Shown piece by piece: positions 36,796 through 50,475 of a stretch of 64,000 nt of DNA. This DNA is from Lycium barbarum (lineage: Eukaryota; Streptophyta; Magnoliopsida; Solanales; Solanaceae). A model generated the notes under the pieces. It saw nothing but the letters and a program-made list of their open reading frames with translations. It did no database searches and was not told the DNA's origin. A program made the translations under genes and the position numbers. The first letter of the stretch is position 1; the number at the start of each line of letters is the position of its first letter. The stretch lies in contig NC_083338.1 in assembly GCF_019175385.1 (NCBI RefSeq), forward strand, positions 70,130,712 to 70,194,711, given 5' to 3'.

Positions 36796-37519
36796 TGTCA
36801 CACCCTAATCTCCCTAGGGTGTGATGGGCACCCGACCCTTACTTAGGGCCGAGCGAACCCTCAGACCTTTAGTGAACACGTAAACTTCTTAGACCTTTAA
36901 ATCAAATAACGATGAAATACGTAGTACAACGTTCAGAAATATTCCTTTTTTCATCGTTATTCTCAAATCAAACAAAATTTGTAATCGTGTAGAATTTATC
37001 AAATAAACCTAGAATGACATATCGGCTGATGGAGCCGCTTACAAAACTGACATTCTATACCCACGACTTTGTCTGCAAAGTCTCTAACCCCGATAAGAAA
37101 TCATATCATACAAACTCCGACTCGGCAATACTCTGAAAAGAAGTAGAGCTCGCCAATCCAGCTGAAGCATCTTCTAACAATGTCCTTTACTCATCTGGGT
37201 GTACCTGCGTGGCATGAAACGCAGCCCCCGAAGAAAAGGGGGTCAGCACGGAATATGTACTGAGTATAAGCATGGAATACAGAAAACAGAACCATAATCG
37301 AAACAAACAGCACAAAAGTAAGTACATTTTCAGAATACCAAAATACTTATTTTTCAAAATGCAAACCGTGTATACCGATGTCATGTGTCAGAAGAAGTAC
37401 AGAAAATAAATAGATCATCCAGAGTGCCAAAAATGCGTACTTTCCAAACACAGACCGTGCGTGCCAACATCGTATGTCATCATATACATATACACATAAC
37501 TGATTCATATGTAACATAA

Positions 37520-37645
37520 TAGTGCCGAGGAACGTACGGCCCGATCCACATATATATAACATTTTAGTGCCGAGGAACGTTCGACCCGATCCACAATTGT
37601 ATTTGCTACAGAACGTGCAGCCCGATCCATATATATATATCATAT
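37520..37645 (-). repeat. Imperfect tandem repeat in LTR F
   Basis: Three imperfect copies of a unit of about 45 bases share GTGCCGAGGAACGT and CCCGATCCA and are separated by AT-rich spacers. Related GGCGAACCATG motifs recur near 37870-38010. The position within the LTR corresponds to the minisatellite of LTR J. No function is known. Confidence 0.6.
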
Positions 37646-38347
37646 TGTTGTGGCACGTGCAGAAGGTTAGTACAGACAATAAGCACGATGTGCAGAATAA
37701 CAAAATAACTTACGGGAAACACGAATCATGCATGCTAGGAACGGTATCCGGCCCCTTGTGGGACCCGGGGAACGTGGCGCCACACACATCATACTCCGGA
37801 AGGTTTGCTCCGAAATCTCCGTCACACATCAAAATATCACATCATAAGATCAGAATATACATATACACATATATGGTTCGGCGAACCATGAACACATCAT
37901 AATACCATAACAAATCATACTCCGGAATACATATATGGCACCCGGCCCTCAAGCAAGGGACCCGGCGAACCATGCGCACGATATGTATCGGCCCGGGACT
38001 CGGCGAACGATATAATAGTAGTATGCACGAGCAGAGTAGTGAGAAACCACATGCACATAAATCAGGACTCAATGGATAAGTATACTTACCGACCCCTGAA
38101 GGCTCAGAAACAAGTTTCGGGTCAATCCGAATTAGTATAAGAAAGTTATGAGAATTTGAAGTACAAAACGTTCTACAAGCGTTTCAGAAGCCATTTTTGG
38201 AAAAATCAAGGCCATAATCCTGTCAAGTACCTTTCGGATATCGTTATGGATCAAATCAAATAGAGTTTTTGGAACCATATGCACATATCAAAATATATCA
38301 AAGACTCGATGGAATAATCGAACGTGCTAGCATTTGAAAATCAAAAC

Positions 38348-41238
38348 TGTCACGACCCAGCCCCGTGGGCCGCGACTAGCACCCTACCTGGGTACCCAGA
38401 CCAAATCGCATATTCATTTCCGAATCCAAACTTATTTCAGAATTTTCAAAAGTTAAATCACACATAATTTATATCGAAATATATGTCTTAAGCGGTCATA
38501 TCAAATCAAACTCAAACAAAGTGGCGGAATAGACATCGCCGGTCAAAATACAAATATATACAGAAGGGCCATTTGGGGCCATCATATCAAACGGACCGCT
38601 TTAAGACCCGAAAGCAAAATCAGACAACACACACATAGGACCCTCGCCCCACAAAGATGACTACAGGCCTCTACGAATTCAAAACATAACATATGGCGAG
38701 ACAGGGCCCCGCCGTACCCAAACTGTCAAATATACAAAGTATATACAGAGTAGAGGAGTCTATACCAAGAGTGGACTCCGGATCAAACAAGAGTACTCCG
38801 GAAAGCAAGAAGTGAAGCCTACTGCGGAGGATCACCGATGTCTGCACCTGCGGGCATAAAACGCAGCCCCCGGAGAGAGGGGGTCAGTACGAAATATGTA
38901 CTGAGTATGTAAAGCACGGAGTACAGAATTATGGATCAAAACCGAAAGTAAATCAGATGTCAAAGTGGGGGCACAAACTGGTATGTCAAAATCTGTATCG
39001 AAATCATATACATATATTTTATGCAAATAAAATCATGCAAACGCTTAAGAACGTGGTCGCCACTCCGACGCTGGTGCCACACACAGCATAACACCAGAAG
39101 GTTTCAAATCTCCGTACATCCCCGAACATAATCATAATCATCGGTGAGCGTATCGCGTCCCGAGCCATATCACAGCATAACTCCAAACGGAACCGGGCCC
39201 TATGGCGAAGCCTCGGGAACCGTAACACAGCATACGGCCGAATTTATCATACAGCGCACGAATCAAAACCGGCCCGGGAACCGGTGAACGAAGTCATAAA
39301 AAGGCACAAGCGGAGTCGTGAGCAAACAAATGCAAATCGTATTTCAAAATAGTGTTTCAAAACAAAGTAAACTCATAAATCATATCATATTACAAAATAG
39401 TCGAATACTTAGTCGACATAAGGTTTCCCTTCACGAAAACGTTTCCAAAATGGTGCCGAGAGTTCAAAACATAAGTTGGCGTATCGGATTGCTCAAAACG
39501 AAAGACCATAAGTAGTACTTTTAACTTTATTCTCAAAGATGGCCCGAAGGGCAAATCGGGCATTTTGGGGTAGCGGACCCACCTCGAGTCGAAGTGAGGT
39601 GGCGAACATATTTTTACGAGCAGTTATATGCCAAGGGTCATACATAATCATTTCTAGGTTACCCGACCACATTTCGATAGGTTTCGGACGAATAGTGGCA
39701 TTCTAGCCAAAGGGGAGCCTTTAGGCTTCAATCGAATTGAATGAATAGTAACTTTTCTGTGGATCGGGTTTCGAGGAGCAGAAATGCTCCGGAGGATCTC
39801 ATATTCTACCAGTACACTAGGATATGCCAAATGAAAGAGTGGGAGGCTTTACATACCTCACAGACGTCGTAAGTCCTTCCAAACGTCCCGTCCCGTTTCG
39901 TCAGAAATCTGCAAATGGTCAAAGTTACCAATTGAGATTCTTAGGCTCAAAAATGCCTTTAACTCCATATTTGCCTACCGAAATTTCGGCAGCATTTCCC
40001 CTATAAATCTAACATCCCCGAGGCGTAGCTCGGCTCAAATTAGCCAACCACAACAGCCCACACATCAACCAAACAATGTAAACAACAATCAATTCACTCT
40101 AGCTTCAAAGTCCTACATGATTTCTTAAGTTGGCAACTTTCCATTCAAACTTTCAAAATCCCAATTCTATATTCACATAATTGTATTCATTTACCCATCC
40201 AACACTAGTCAAACACATTCCAAATTCAATCTAAGCCATACACGAAATTGCACCAAAATCAATTAATTTCCATAGTTCTTCAAAATATCAAAATTTTTCG
40301 ACGAACATTCTAACTAACGTCGTTTCATTCCGAATTCATCAATATCATTATAAAGTCATATCTAAAGTCTCTAGCACCCAAAATATACATTGATATACAT
40401 AAAGATACCAAGGATATACACTTTCCGATAACATCCGAATTCGTTTTCCACCGCCAATTTAATTCAACAATCAATCATTTACGATATAAGGATCACAACA
40501 ACACATTATGCCAACTGAAACAAGATCAATTCAAATCATTTCTTTCTTCCATAACTCACGGCCAAACACACTACACACACACACCCACGACTTTCTATTT
40601 ACGTTAAAATTACGGGATCTCCATCTACTTCCAATGCTTAACACATTCACCTCAATTCTATAACATAAAAGGGTAAGAATTCTCACCTTTTCTTGAAAAC
40701 CCGACTTGTCGAAAACGTCGTCCTCGTGCCAAGCAAATTATACCACGTCGGAGAGCGTCTTGAGTACTTCACAAACATGTAGAAACTAGAATTTTGAATC
40801 ACCACACAAGCTTGGAATTTTTCTTTCTTTCTCTTCTCTATTCGGCCGAACCCTTATGTTCTTGGTGTTCTTGGATTGCTTTCTAATTAAATGAAATTTC
40901 CTAAGGGATTGTGGATATATATCCTATAATAGTCATGTGCTTAGCACATGACATTAAGTTGGTGGGTTGGGCTTGGCAAGGGGCCGGCCACTCCTCAACA
41001 CTTGGGCCTCAATTTGTTGCTCAATTTCTCTTGGCCCACTACATTAAAATCCCCGTTTTGTAATTCCCGAAACTAATTTCCGAAATTCCAAATTTATCCT
41101 CGGCCCTCCCCGAGGTCTTAGCATTAAGGATTCCATAACCAACATAGTCATATTCTCAAAAATTAATTTATGTCCTTCTAACACCCGAGTCATAATTATT
41201 TCTCGATTTCCAATTGTACGAAAACACGGGGCCTAACA
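38348..41238 (-). repeat. Element B 3' LTR (2891 bp)
   Basis: It has the same boundaries as the 5' copy but lacks 21 bases after position 39496. LTR A retains related sequence there, so this copy lost them. The dyad CATGTGC-TTA-GCACATG is at 40934-40950, CCGAAATTTCGG at 39978-39989, and the paired hairpins at about 38866-38912. Confidence 0.95.
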
Positions 41239-41274
41239 TTCTCCCCCCCTTAAGAACATTCGTCCCCGAATGTT
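41239..41274 (-). other. Element B polypurine tract and stem-loop
   Basis: On the minus strand AAGGGGGGGAGAA (41239-41251) abuts the 3' LTR. Next to it, 41255-41274 forms AACATTCG-GGGA-CGAATGTT, identical in form to element A. Confidence 0.88.
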
Positions 41275-41375
41275 AAACAAATCTTATGAAGGCTCACAAG
41301 CATAACGGGAAAACCATTTTATATATAAATAGCACACATGGTCCATCCGTTCATTGGTACAACAAATACAAAAGT

Positions 41376-44300
41376 TTAGATTACAGGAGGCGTAGGGAAT
41401 AAATGGGGGAATCTCTTCTTCATCTCATCCTCCGCCTCCCAAGTCATCTCTTCCCGGTTGTTATTGCGCCACAGAACCTTGACAGAAGGCACTTCCTTAG
41501 TGCGCAATCTCCTCACCTGACGATCCAGAATAGATACCGGCCGCTCGTCATAAGATAGCTGCTCCGTCACCTGAAGATCATCTACTGGGAATATCCTGGA
41601 AGGGTCACCAATACACTTCCGCAGCATAGACACATGAAACACCGGGTGCACGGACTCCAAATCGGATGGCAAGTCTAGCTCGTAGGCGACTGCGCCAATC
41701 CTCCGAACAATCTGGTATGGCCCGATGTACCGCGGACTCAACTTACCCTTCTTGCCAAATCTCATAACGCCCTTCATAGGCGACACCTTCAGGAATACCC
41801 AGTCACCAGTCTGGAACTCTAACGGTCGACGTCGCCTATCAGCATACGCTTTCTGTCGACTCTGAGCAGCTAAAAGTCGCTCCCGAATAAGCTTCACCTT
41901 ATCTACAGCCTCCTGGATCACATCTGGCCCAATCAGCTTAGTCTCGCCCACGTCAAACCAGCCAATAGGAGATCTGCATCTCCTGCCATAAAGGGCCTCA
42001 TACGGGGCCATCTGGATGCTGGAGTGATAACTGTTATTGTAGGCAAACTCTATAAGCGGCAAATGATCATCCCAGCTGCCTCTGAAATCAATAACGCAGG
42101 CCCGCAACATATCCTCGAGCGTCTGAATAGTGCGCTCGGCCTGCCCGTCGGTCTGAGGATGGAAAGCTGTACTGAGGGTCACCTGGGTCCCTAATCCCTC
42201 CTGGAATGACCTCCAGAAATTAGCTGTAAACTGAGCACCTCGGTCAGTAATAATAGATACAGGGACCCCGTGAAGTCTGACTATCTCTCTGATATACAAT
42301 CTGGCATAGTCCTCAGCCGAATATGTAGTCCGGACCGGAAGGAAATGGGCGGATTTCGTCAGCCTGTCCACAATAACCCAAATAGAGTCGTACCTGCGTA
42401 GAGTACACGGCAACCCAACAATGAAGTCCATATTAATCATCTCCCATTTCCAGGCTGGAATCTCCATCTCCTGTAACAAGCCACCGGGCTTCTGGTGCTC
42501 GACCTTGACTTGCTGGCAGTTCGGGCACTGACTAACAAACTCAGCAATGTCTTTCTTCATTCCGTCCCACCAATACAAACACCTGAGATCCCGATACATC
42601 TTAGTGGAACCAGGATGAACAGAATACCGGGCATAGTGTGCCTCGCCCATAATCTGCCGCCGTAAGCCCGCAACGTCCGGTACACAGAATCTGCCGTCGT
42701 ACAATAATACTCCTTCAGGCGAGATTTCAAACTGAGTCGTTGCTTTATTAAGGGCCACATCTCTATACCGACTCAAAATAGGATCCTCAAACTGGCGCTG
42801 CTTTACCTCCTGAATAATAGATGACTCAGCAACCGGGCGAACAAAAATCCCAGAATCTCCAGAATCTGCCAAACGAACTCCGAGGCTGGCCAGCTGATGG
42901 ATATCACGAACCAAATCTCTCTTATCAGATGGAACATCAGCTAGACTGCCTACGGACTTGCGGCTAAGCGCATCAGCTACCACGTTGGCTTTCCCTGGAT
43001 GGTACAGAATATCAACGTCGTAATCCTTTAGTAGCTCCAGCCACCTCCGCTGCCGCAAGTTTAGCTCCTTCTGCTTAAAAATATACTGAAGGCTCTTATG
43101 GTCCGTATAGATATCTACATGGACCCCATATAAATAATGCCGCCAAATCTTCAAGGCATGAATCACCGCGGCCAACTCAAGATCATGAGTGGGATAGTTC
43201 CTCTCGTGTGGTCTGAGCTGTCGGGAAGCATAGGCTATAACTCGACCGTGCTGCATCAATACACATCCTATCCCAATACCAGAGGCGTCACAATATACAA
43301 CATACCCATCAGACCCCTCTGGAAGAGCCAGAACTGGCGCTGTAATCAATCTCTCCTTCAGCATCTGAAAGCTGCGCTCGCAGGCATCTGACCACTGGAA
43401 TTTTGCTGCTTTCTGGGTAAGCCTCGTCAGTGGTGCTGCAATAGAAGAGAAATCCTCCACAAACCTGCGATAGTACCCAGCCAATCCCAGAAAACTGCGC
43501 ACCTCCGTCGGAGTAGTAGGCCTGGGCCAATTCTGCACAGCCTCAATCTTCTGCGTGTCGACCCGAATACCGTCTGCGCCGACAATATGACCCAAGAATG
43601 CCACAGAACTCAACCAGAACTCGCATTTAGAGAATTTAGCATATAACTTCTGCTGGCGGAGAATGCCAAGTACCGTCCGCAAGTGATCTGAATGCTCCTC
43701 GGCTGATCGCGAGTAAATCAGGATATCATCAATAAATACAATAACAAACATGTCCAGGAATGGCCGAAATACCCGGTTCATCAAATCCATAAATACTGCG
43801 GGAGCATTAGTCAGCCCGAAAGACATAACTCTGAACTCATAATGCCCATACCGGGTCCTGAAAGCAGTCTTCGGGATATCAGACTCCCGTACTCGCACCT
43901 GGTGATAGCCTGAGCGCAGATCTATCTTGGCGAAGTGTCTAGCACCCTGCAGCTGATCAAACAAGTCATCAATCCGGGGAAGGGGATATTTATTCTTAAT
44001 AGTCACCTTATTCAGCTGCCGGTAGTCAATACACATCCGCAACGACCCATCCTTCTTTCTGACAAATAATACCGGCGATCCCCAGGGTGATGTGCTGGGC
44101 CTGATAAAACCCTTATCCAGCAAATCTTTCAGCTGGTCCTTCAACTCCTTCAACTCAGCTGGTGCCATCCTGTACGGAGGAATAGATATAGGCTGCGTAT
44201 CCGGCATCAACTCAATAGTGAAATCAATCTCCCGCTCAGGCGGAAGGCCAGGAAGCTCGTCAGGAAAAACATCTGGAAACTCGCTGACGACCGGAACAGA

Positions 44301-46211
44301 CTGAAGGGTAGGTACCTCTGCGGCAGTATCATGCACACGAACCAAATGATAGATATAACCCTTCTGGATCATCTTCTTAGCCTTGAGGTATGAAATAAAC
44401 TTACCCCTCGGCGATGCAGTAGATCTGAACCACTCTATGACCGGTTCCCCTGGAAACTGAAAACGGACTACCTTTTTCTGGCAGTCGACATTAGCATAAC
44501 AGGAAGACAACCAGTCCATACCCATAATGACGTCAAACTCGAACATGTCTAACTCTATCAAATCTGCCTTAGTGGCACGATCATAGATGGTCACGGAACA
44601 ATCCCTATAGATCTGTCTCGCTACAATAAAATCCCCAACTGGCGTGGCTACCTCAAATGGCTCTATAGGCTCAGACACTATCCCAATCTTACTAGCAACG
44701 AGCGGGGAAATATATGATAAAGTAGAGCCAGGGTCAATCAAAGCATATACAGATCTGGAGAAAACCAGTAATGTACCTGTGACAACGTTTGGCGAAGCCT
44801 CCTGATCCTGGCGGCTGGCCAAAGCATATATGCGGTTCGATGGACCGCTAGAACCTGAAGCGCCACCGCGGCCTCGACCGCGCCCTGCCGGTGCTGGAAT
44901 ACCCCGCCCTCCAGGGCGTGCAACAGATGGAACAGAGGAAGAACCGGCGGCTGACCCTGTCTGCGGAGCCGCATTACCCGAACCGCTGGCCAATGGGCAG
45001 TCTCTCATAAAGTGGCCCTGACCGCCACAACAAAAACAAGCTCCCGTCGCTCGGTAACACTCCCCGGGATGAGACTTCCCGCAATGTGGACAACGGGGTC
45101 TAGGTGGTCTGGCCTGACTGGGACCCCTGGATACCTGCGATCCTGCCGCTCTGGAGCTCTGACCGGCCCCAGACGGTCCCGTACTGTCGAATCTCCGGCT
45201 ACCTGACTGAGTACCCCGGCCGGAAGGAGGAAAATATCTATCAGACTGCTGCTGCTGCTGAGGCTGTCCGCCTCGAGAATCTCCTGAATAACCCGCGGAT
45301 CTAGCCCTCTTGGGCGGCCTCCTGTCTCGATCTCTGCCAGCAGGATCAGATCTGCGACGGTCCTCCATACCCATCGCATAGGCCTGAAGCCGGGAAATAT
45401 CCATGTCTGTCTGCAGTGACACGGCCATACAGCTGTCTACCAAGTACCGGTCCAATCCCATAACATATCTATGCATCCGATCGGACATGTCTGCTACCAC
45501 GGCCGGTGCATATCGGGCCAGAGAATCAAACTCAAGGCTATACTCGCGAACACTCCGACCCCTCTGCTGCAGACGTAAAAACCGATCAGCTCGTGCCCGC
45601 CGTAACTCTGGTGGCAAAAAGTGGCGGGTGAATGCTGTCACAAACTGATCCTAAGTGGCTGGAGGGGCACCCTCTCCCCTAGACAGCTCCCAAGTCTCAT
45701 ACCAGTGGGTAGCCACATCTCGAAGCCTGTGCGACGCCAGCTCAACCGACTCGGTCTCCGAAGCCCTGACTAGGTCCAGTGAGAGTCGCATCCCCCGAAT
45801 AAAGTCATGGGGGTCCTCATCGGGCTTGGACCCGAAGAACTCTGGAGGGCCACATAGCAGAAACTCCCGAACTCGCAGGCTGTCCCGCCTGTCATCATCA
45901 TCATCATCCCTCCGCCCGCGCCTGCGAGCCTACCCTGCTACCAGCGTAGTCAGCAACTGCACAGCCTCTCTCAGGGTCCGATCCTCCGCCCCTGGCTGAG
46001 GAGCTGGAGTCTCAGGTGCGGGTACACGGACCTCTGGAGCTGCCGATGGTCCTGCTCCAGGTTGTACTAGTGGGGGTGTAGCAGACCCCTCAGACTGTGG
46101 CACATCCTCAGGAAAATCATAAACACGAGCCCGGGTAGCTCGCTGTGCCTGGCTAGTCTCTCCAATCCTCGCCTTGCCCTTTTGGGCCGCCGTTGCCTTC
46201 TTCGGAGGCAT
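41376..46211 (-). pseudogene. gag-pol: Element B gag-pol polyprotein, two internal stops
   Basis: The start is ATG 46209-46211 ([14 protein letters not shown]) and the terminal stop is at 41376-41378, 4836 bp in all, exactly as in A. Domain order and key residues are as in A: a gag domain, CCHC knuckle ([14 protein letters not shown]), DPGST protease and FIDD reverse transcriptase. RNase H, a complete HHCC finger (CPNCQQ present), the DDE core and the chromodomain-like tail follow. Two TAG codons break gag: 45930-45932 (a Gln codon in A) and 45651-45653 (a Trp codon in A). From 45641 to 41376 the frame is open, so pol is intact but cannot be reached from the normal start. Both changes are C-to-T or G-to-A transitions. 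Confidence 0.95.
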
Positions 46212-46398
46212 CACTGCAAACACGAAGGCGAGTCAGATCAAAATCATCCTAATAGCACAGCTCTATCGCACGATCTAAGATTTCAAAGAAGGTAACATCC
46301 TAAATGCCCTGTAGCTTCCTGCTTATAGACGTGGTGCACAACACATCGATAAACAAGACTCTACGAGACACGGCCTGTAGACATTCCGAGGACAAACC

Positions 46399-46410
46399 GC
46401 TTTGATACCA
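46399..46410 (-). other. Element B primer-binding site, one mismatch
   Basis: It reads TGGTATCAAAGC on the minus strand, against TGGTATCAGAGC in A and E. One G-to-A transition has reduced the match to initiator Met tRNA. Confidence 0.85.
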
Positions 46411-46414
46411 CTTT

Positions 46415-49326
46415 TGTCACGACCCAGCCCCGTGGGCCGCGACTAGCACCCTACCTGGGTACCCAGACCAAATCGCATATTCATTTCCGAATCCAAACTT
46501 ATTTCAGAATTTTCAAAAGTTAAATCACACATAATTTATATCGAAATATATGTCTTAAGCGGTCATATCAAATCAAACTCAAACAAAGTGGCGGAATAGA
46601 CATCGCCGGTCAAAATACAAATATATACAGAAGGGCCATTTGGGGCCATCATATCAAACGGACCGCTTTAAGACCCGAAAGCAAAATCAGACAACACACA
46701 CATAGGACCCTCGCCCCACAAAGATGACTACAGGCCTCTACGAATTCAAAACATAACATATGGCGAGACAGGGCCCCGCCGTACCCAAACTGTCAAATAT
46801 ACAAAGTATATACAGAGTAGAGGAGTCTATACCAAGAGTGGACTCCGGATCAAACAAGAGTACTCCGGAAAGCAAGAAGTGAAGCCTACTGCGGAGGATC
46901 ACCGATGTCTGCACCTGCGGGCATAAAACGCAGCCCCCGGAGAGAGAGGGTCAGTACGAAATATGTACTGAGTATGTAAAGCACGGAGTACAGAATTATG
47001 GATCAAAACCGAAAGTAAATCAGATGTCAAAGTGGGGGCACAAACTGGTATGTCAAAATCTGTATCGAAATCATATACATATATTTTATGCAAATAAAAT
47101 CATGCAAACGCTTAAGAACGTGGTCGCCACTCCGACGCTGGCGCCACACACAGCATAACACCAGAAGGTTTCAAATCTCCGTACATCCCCGAACATAATC
47201 ATAATCATCGGTGAGCGTATCGCGTCCCGAGCCATATCACAGCATAACTCCAAACGGAACCGGGCCCTATGGCGAAGCCTCGGGAACCGTAACACAGCAT
47301 ACGGCCGAATTTATCATACAGCGCACGAATCAAAACCGGCCCGGGAACCGGTGAACGAAGTCATAAAAAGGCACAAGCGGAGTCGTGAGCAAACAAATGC
47401 AAATCGTATTTCAAAATAGTGTTTCAAAACAAAGTAAACTCATAAATCATATCATATTACAAAATAGTCGAATACTTAGTCGACATAAGGTTTCCCTTCA
47501 CGAAAACGTTTCCAAAATGGTGCCGAGAGTTCAAAACATAAGTTGGCGTATCGGATTGCTCAAAACGTATCCCGTAAAAGGACGTTCCAAAGACCATAAG
47601 TAGTACTTTCAACTTTATTCTCAAAGATGGCCCGAAGGGCAAATCGGGCATTTTGGGGTAGCGGACCCACCTCGAGTCGAAGTGAGGTGGCGAACATATT
47701 TTTACGAGCAGTTATATGCCAAGGGTCATACATAATCATTTCTAGGTTACCCGACCACATTTCGATAGGTTTCGGACGAATAGTGGCATTCTAGCCAAAG
47801 GGGAGCCTTTAGGCTTCAATCGAATTGAATGAATAGTAACTTTTCTGTGGATCGGGTTTCGAGGAGCAGAAATGCTCCGGAGGATCTCATATTCTACCAG
47901 TACACTAGGATATGCCAAATGAAAGAGTGGGAAGCTTTACATACCTCACAGACGTCGTAAGTCCTTCCAAACGTCCCGTCCCGTTTCGTCAGAAATCTGC
48001 AAATGGTCAAAGTTACCAATTGAGATTCTTAGGCTCAAAAATGCCTTTAACTCCATATTTGCCTACCGAAATTTCGGCAGCATTTCCCCTATAAATCTAA
48101 CATCCCCGAGGCGTAGCTCGGCTCAAATTAGCCAACCACAACAGCCCACACATCAACCAAACAATGTAAACAACAATCAATTCACTCTAGCTTCAAAGTC
48201 CTACATGATTTCTTAAGTTGGCAACTTTCCATTCAAACTTTCAAAATCCCAATTCTATATTCACATAATTGTATTCATTTACCCATCCAACACTAGTCAA
48301 ACACATTCCAAATTCAATCTAAGCCATACACGAAATTGCACCAAAATCAATTAATTTCCATAGTTCTTCAAAATATCAAAATTTTTCGACGAACATTCTA
48401 ACTAACGTCGTTTCATTCCGAATTCATCAATATCATTATAAAGTCATATCTAAAGTCTCTAGCACCCAAAATATACATTGATATACATAAAGATACCAAG
48501 GATATACACTTTCCGATAACATCCGAATTCGTTTTCCACCGCCAATTTAATTCAACAATCAATCATTTACGATATAAGGATCACAACAACACATTATGCC
48601 AACTTAAACAAGATCAATTCAAATCATTTCTTTCTTCCATAACTCACGGCCAAACACACTACACACACACACCCACGACTTTCTATTTACGTTAAAATTA
48701 CGGGATCTCCATCTACTTCCAATGCTTAACACATTCACCTCAATTCTATAACATAAAAGGGTAAGAATTCTCACCTTTTCTTGAAAACCCGACTTGTCGA
48801 AAACGTCGTCCTCGTGCCAAGCTAATTATACCACGTCGGAGAGCGTCTTGAGTACTTCACAAACATGTAGAAACTAGAATTTTGAATCACCACACAAGCT
48901 TGGAATTTTTCTTTCTTTCTCTTCTCTATTCGGCCGAACCCTTATGTTCTTGGTGTTCTTGGATTGCTTTCTAATTAAATGAAATTTCCTAAGGGATTGT
49001 GGATATATATCCTATAATAGTCATGTGCTTAGCACATGACATTAAGTTGGTGGGTTGGGCTTGGCAAGGGGCCGGCCACTCCTCAACACTTGGGCCTCAA
49101 TTTGTTGCTCAATTTCTCTTGGCCCACTACATTAAAATCCCCGTTTTGTAATTCCCGAAACTAATTTCCGAAATTCCAAATTTATCCTCGGCCCTCCCCG
49201 AGGTCTTAGCATTAAGGATTCCATAACCAACATAGTCATATTCTCAAAAATTAATTTATGTCCTTCTAACACCCGAGTCATAATTATTTCTCGATTTCCA
49301 ATTGTACGAAAACACGGGGCCTAACA
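46415..49326 (-). repeat. Element B 5' LTR (2912 bp)
   Basis: It runs from TGTTAGGCCCCGTG at 49326 down to GGGTCGTGACA at 46415. Dyad CATGTGC-TTA-GCACATG is at 49022-49038 with GGATATATATCC close by, CCGAAATTTCGG is at 48066-48077, and splice-like AAAAG|GTGAGAATTC is near 48770. The paired hairpins are near 46934-46979; one arm carries a C-to-T change that the 3' LTR lacks. Confidence 0.95.
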
Positions 49327-50475
49327 AAAACTTTATTCATATCAGTTATCTTTCGAATGCCATTTGGAAACATATCAACAAACTTCGGACATCATAGATA
49401 TACATCAAAACCATATGAGACAACTTATGGAAGTCAAAAATATTAGCCATCCTAGTGTCTCTAAGAATAGGAAATTTCTTTGAAATCGTACATATACGTC
49501 ATTTGCTCGTTTTATAAAGATCATGCCAAAAGAAAGAAAAGGTAAGCCTTACATACCTGCTCCACATCCTATTGGCTACGTTTATTTGTCCAAGCTCGTT
49601 AATCTACATTCAAGGAGATTTGCATAATCGTCAGACATATTGTCACACACTTGTCTTAATCTTTCAAGTAAACTCACTTATAATCTGCCGAAATTTCGGC
49701 AGCATTTCCCCTGTAAATACACCATCCCCGAGAATCTAACTAGGCCCAATTATTAACAACATTACCAACAATCATACTAACAACTTCAATAATCAATCCC
49801 AAAAAATATTCTAACATCAACAACTCTTGTCACACAATTCACGGCATTTCATTTATCCAATGTAATCACATATATTCAAGCTAACACCAATGATCCCACA
49901 TTCAAGGATAAATCTGAAATATTTCTAACATGATTCAAGAATACTTCTAACCATTCACATAATATTCCAACAACCCAATCAATATTTTACTTCACCCGAA
50001 ACCTTCCAAATTCAACAAGAACAATAGCGACACATTTCCTTCTTTCAAGTTCATGAATTATACCTACCATTTACACACTAACAACATTATTTTCCATAAA
50101 TACAAGAAGACTATATTCAAATTACATTAACTTCTAAAACAACTCTCCAACCATTACAATTCACTAGAATCATTACACCTTTATTTTCATCATAGAATTC
50201 ATGACAACAACAACCAAAATACTAGATAAAATTAATTCATCATCCCTATACAACACAACACACACACACACGGCCAAGATCTACACCACACGGCCACCAC
50301 TCCAACACGCTAAATTCATGGTTTTCATTCAATTCTACATACTACAACATACCCAAACCATTCATAACATATAAAAAAAGATTGATTCTTACCTTTTTTC
50401 CCTTGATTTTCCTTTTGTCTAGAATTATGAACTTGTAACAAATAGTGATTCTCTTGCTCCAACAATTATACCATG

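Larger units (their letters stand above)
38348..49326 (-). mobile_element. Element B: full-length young chromovirus retrotransposon
   Basis: B runs on the minus strand with its 5' LTR at 46415-49326 and 3' LTR at 38348-41238. TSD AAAAC is at 38343-38347 and 49327-49331. It belongs to the same family as A, with a polyprotein frame of identical length. The LTR pair shows about six substitutions and one 21-bp deletion (in the 3' LTR) by eye. The PBS has one mismatch and the frame has two nonsense codons. It is inserted in the solo LTR F. Confidence 0.96.
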
